64,000 bases of DNA from NCBI RefSeq assembly GCF_009870125.1, contig NC_046683.1, forward strand, positions 10,168,001 to 10,232,000, in the 5' to 3' direction. Below, piece by piece: positions 61,824-64,000 of this stretch. The notes beneath the pieces are model-generated. The model ran no database searches. It was given only the letters and a program-made list of their open reading frames with translations, and was not told the origin of the DNA. Each line of letters begins with the position of its first letter. Position 1 is the stretch's first letter. This DNA is from Drosophila pseudoobscura. Lineage: Eukaryota > Arthropoda > Insecta > Diptera > Drosophilidae. The position numbers and the translations under genes were made by a program.

Positions 61824-63602
61824 CTAGAGACACCTGCCCTCGTGTAGGACACACCAGCGGGGGATGACGGCGTCCGCATGGATGCCACGTGCCAGGAGCC
61901 GCTCTCGATAGCGATAGAAGCGACGCTGGGCCACCAGAGCCGAGGACTTTGGATTCGACCAGAGGCGTTCGGCGGCCGCACCAGCTCGTGGCCAGATGCG
62001 GGACTCTAAAGGATCGGATAAATGAATGATCTGAGGGGGAGATTCGCTAAGGGCATTCACTTACCCAAGGAGTTGTGATCGACAAACTCGCTCCACATGC
62101 ACACCTCTCCGCCGAGGACCTGGTTGCCGTGATTGCCCATCGGCATGCCGCTGGCGTAGACTGTGCGCCAGTTGTAGTAGCTGGTGCTGCCCCAGAAGCC
62201 GTGGTCCAGATACCAGGCGTTCTTGGTGGAAACAATCAGGCGGTAGCCGCGTTGCAGCAGGTCCCGGTTGAGGGGGTCCTGGGAGTCGACCCACGTCTGG
62301 ATGATGAACCGCTCCTTGGGCAGGAAGGTCTCAATGTACTTCGGAACGGTGAGGTGGCTGGACCAGAGGATCACTGGCTTGGGCTCTTTGATGCTGGGAT
62401 ACATGCGCTCGTTGATGTCGTCCCAGGCGTTAAGATTCCGCTGATGGAATTGCGACCACAGCCGGAGGAAGCTCTGCTCGCTGAGATCGTAGCCCTGGGC
62501 CCGCATCTTCGTCACGATCTCCTCCGTGTTGTTCCAGCACGGGAGAAACACCTCGTCGCCGCCCATGTGCACGGTCTCCTCTGGTGCCCCCACCTCGGCC
62601 ACATCCTCGAGGATCTCCTTCAGCACCGCGTACATGTGATCGTTCAGGGGGTTCAGCTGACCGCACGGCGGCTGCACGCAGAAGCGCCGCCAGGGCGACT
62701 GATTCAGGCACACGGACATGTTACCCAGGCCCGCCGCCGGGCCCCACTGCCACCCGTTGCCCGCGTGCGAAGGCCCATCGATCTCAATGAGGATGCGGAT
62801 GCCCCGGAGGCGGGCATACTTCACCAGATTGACGGAATCCGTGCGGGAGTAGGTCTGCGAAGCGGAGTACGCGCCGTAGCGCTGCATCTCCGGCACACGG
62901 GTGATCTCAAGCGGGAAGCTGTGCGTGTCCACCACATGCCAATGGAGGACGTTCATCTTGGAGGCGGCCATGGCGTCGAGGGTGCTGCGCAGATACCGCA
63001 GCGGTATGAAGTTGCGCGAGGTGTCCAGGAGCACGCCGCGATGCGGGAAGGCGGGACGATCGGAGATGCGGGCGGCGCTAACGAGGAGCAGGCCGTTGGT
63101 CACGCTCCCCGCCACCAGGTTGCTGAGCGTCTCGAAGGAGTGCCTCGCTCCGTACACTGTCGCCGCCTGGATGTCCACGAAGGTGGCCGTCTCCGTGGTG
63201 CGGAGCACCATCGAGTAGCTCTCGTCCGTGCGCCAATCGAGGACGAGACTGTCGCTGCTCACAGTGGCCCGCACGAGGATCTGCTTGCTGCTGGCCAATG
63301 TGCAGTTGCGGGTGCACTCCTTGAGCAGATTGCTCACAAACAGGCGGTTCGTCTCGCGCAGGAACTGCGTGGTCACCTCGCTGGGGGCCACCACATGGAA
63401 GCGCACCTTCCACGGATCAAAGTGCACCCGCTCGTGCGACAGGCTGCACTCCTCCCCCGTTGGCATCGGCCAGATGGATCCATACTTGCCGCACGACAGC
63501 CGGCAGTCCCTTTGGCTCTCGAATCGCTCCTCCAGATACTGCGCCCCATCCTCCATATCATCCTCGGACGTACAGATGTCCGTTTGGCTGCAGAGCCACT
63601 TT
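61824..63602 (-). CDS. Hexo2: beta-N-acetylhexosaminidase, GH20 family (5' incomplete)
   Basis: Two exons are visible: 62065-63602 and the terminal exon 61824-62005, with a 59-bp intron, giving about 573 codons. GH20 hexosaminidases remove terminal GlcNAc/GalNAc from chitin oligomers, N-glycans or glycolipids, outside the cell or in lysosomes. The catalytic HMGGDEVFLPCW motif (Asp-Glu pair at about 62552-62557) is intact. Also present are RGVLLDTSRNFIPL, MNVLHWHVVDTHSFPLEI, IEIDGPSHAGNGW, LGGEVCMWSEFVD and several Cys pairs. The large exon starts at a TTTCAG acceptor in phase 2; the missing 45-50 N-terminal residues, including the expected signal peptide, are not found up to 64000 and probably lie beyond the window. 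Assignment to Hexo2 rather than fdl or Hexo1 rests on neighbourhood and overall look. Confidence 0.9.
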
Positions 63603-64000
63603 CTGAAATATGGAAATATGTTTATGTACTCTCGGGCGGAAGACTCTGGCGATAAGTTTATCAAATGCTTCTTCGAGGCGGTTCCGTTCCACTCGAAAGA
63701 CCCACAAAGATTGCAGAGGATCTACTCGTATTATCGTATATTTGCCTATAATGGAACATTTTTTACTAAATTTTTTTGTATTCTATCAGTAATTTTTAGT
63801 AGCTTTATGGCTTTTGCGGTTCGATAATGATACGTGGTAGTGCCGCCCAAAGACCCATCAAAATATACAAAACAAATATCAACTTTTAAAGGGGATCTTG
63901 TCAGTAATCTCTTAAGTTAAGGGAACAACAGTTTTATTTATCTTGCATTTAAGTTCGTTTCAGCATGAATTGTTCCATTTGTTCAAGGTCAGGAATTCTC
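63603..64000. other. probable intron of the hexosaminidase gene
   Basis: No start codon with a signal-peptide-like continuation is found on the minus strand. The stretch is AT-rich and most simply read as part of the first intron. Confidence 0.5.

Noticed and set aside
62075..63655. 526-codon plus-strand frame opposite the hexosaminidase
   Set aside because: Antisense shadow of a GC-rich coding exon; no domains, and the minus strand has all GH20 motifs.
1..64000. tRNA, rRNA or snRNA genes
   Set aside because: No T-loop GGTTCGAATCC-type box or other RNA-gene signature was found on either strand by eye; a covariance-model scan would be decisive.

Overview
This is eukaryotic nuclear DNA from a fruit fly (Drosophila). 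Genes have 43-115 bp GT-AG introns, a Drosophila Motif-1 core-promoter element is present, and five adjacent genes on the right encode clear homologs of D. melanogaster CG1789, l(1)G0020, CG1785, CG2004 and Hexo2. As I recall these are X-linked neighbours (Muller element A). The very microsatellite-rich noncoding DNA suggests, but does not prove, an obscura-group species. Layout: (1) 1-23.9 kb has no gene I can defend. It is intergenic or intronic DNA packed with simple repeats, plus an 88-bp minisatellite at 14.0-14.7 kb with relatives at 4.6 and 6.7 kb, and a roughly 200-bp sequence present twice (0.64 and 8.19 kb). (2) 23.9-24.7 kb, minus strand, holds a probable small single-pass membrane protein gene whose 5' exons are uncertain. 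(3) 24.8-27.6 kb is noncoding, with a tight cluster of four CACGTG boxes at 25.4 kb. (4) 27.6-51.4 kb is the most remarkable part: a giant foldback (palindromic) locus of about 23.7 kb. From outside in, each arm has a tandem satellite array (154-bp short and 319-bp long units, in higher-order blocks), a single-copy flank, a two-exon gene, and a small array of roughly 110-130-bp units. The arms meet at a spacer of only about 50 bp near 45.56 kb. The right-arm gene is intact (185 aa, unrecognised); the left-arm copy is a pseudogene. The left satellite array is about 16 kb and the right about 3.9 kb. Imperfect direct repeats of about 50 bp flank the locus. (5) 51.4-64 kb is gene-dense: UTP11 (minus), NAT10 (plus) and NOP53 (minus), then an ecdysteroid-kinase-like gene (plus) and a 5'-incomplete beta-hexosaminidase gene (minus). 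How the genes work together: UTP11, NAT10 and NOP53 act in nucleolar ribosome biogenesis (small-subunit processome, 18S rRNA/tRNA cytidine acetylation, and 60S maturation). NAT10 and NOP53 carry nearly identical CACGTG boxes just upstream, fitting shared growth (Myc-type) control. The foldback locus is unrelated to them. Its structure could give a long hairpin RNA, and so siRNAs against the embedded gene family, but that is inference.
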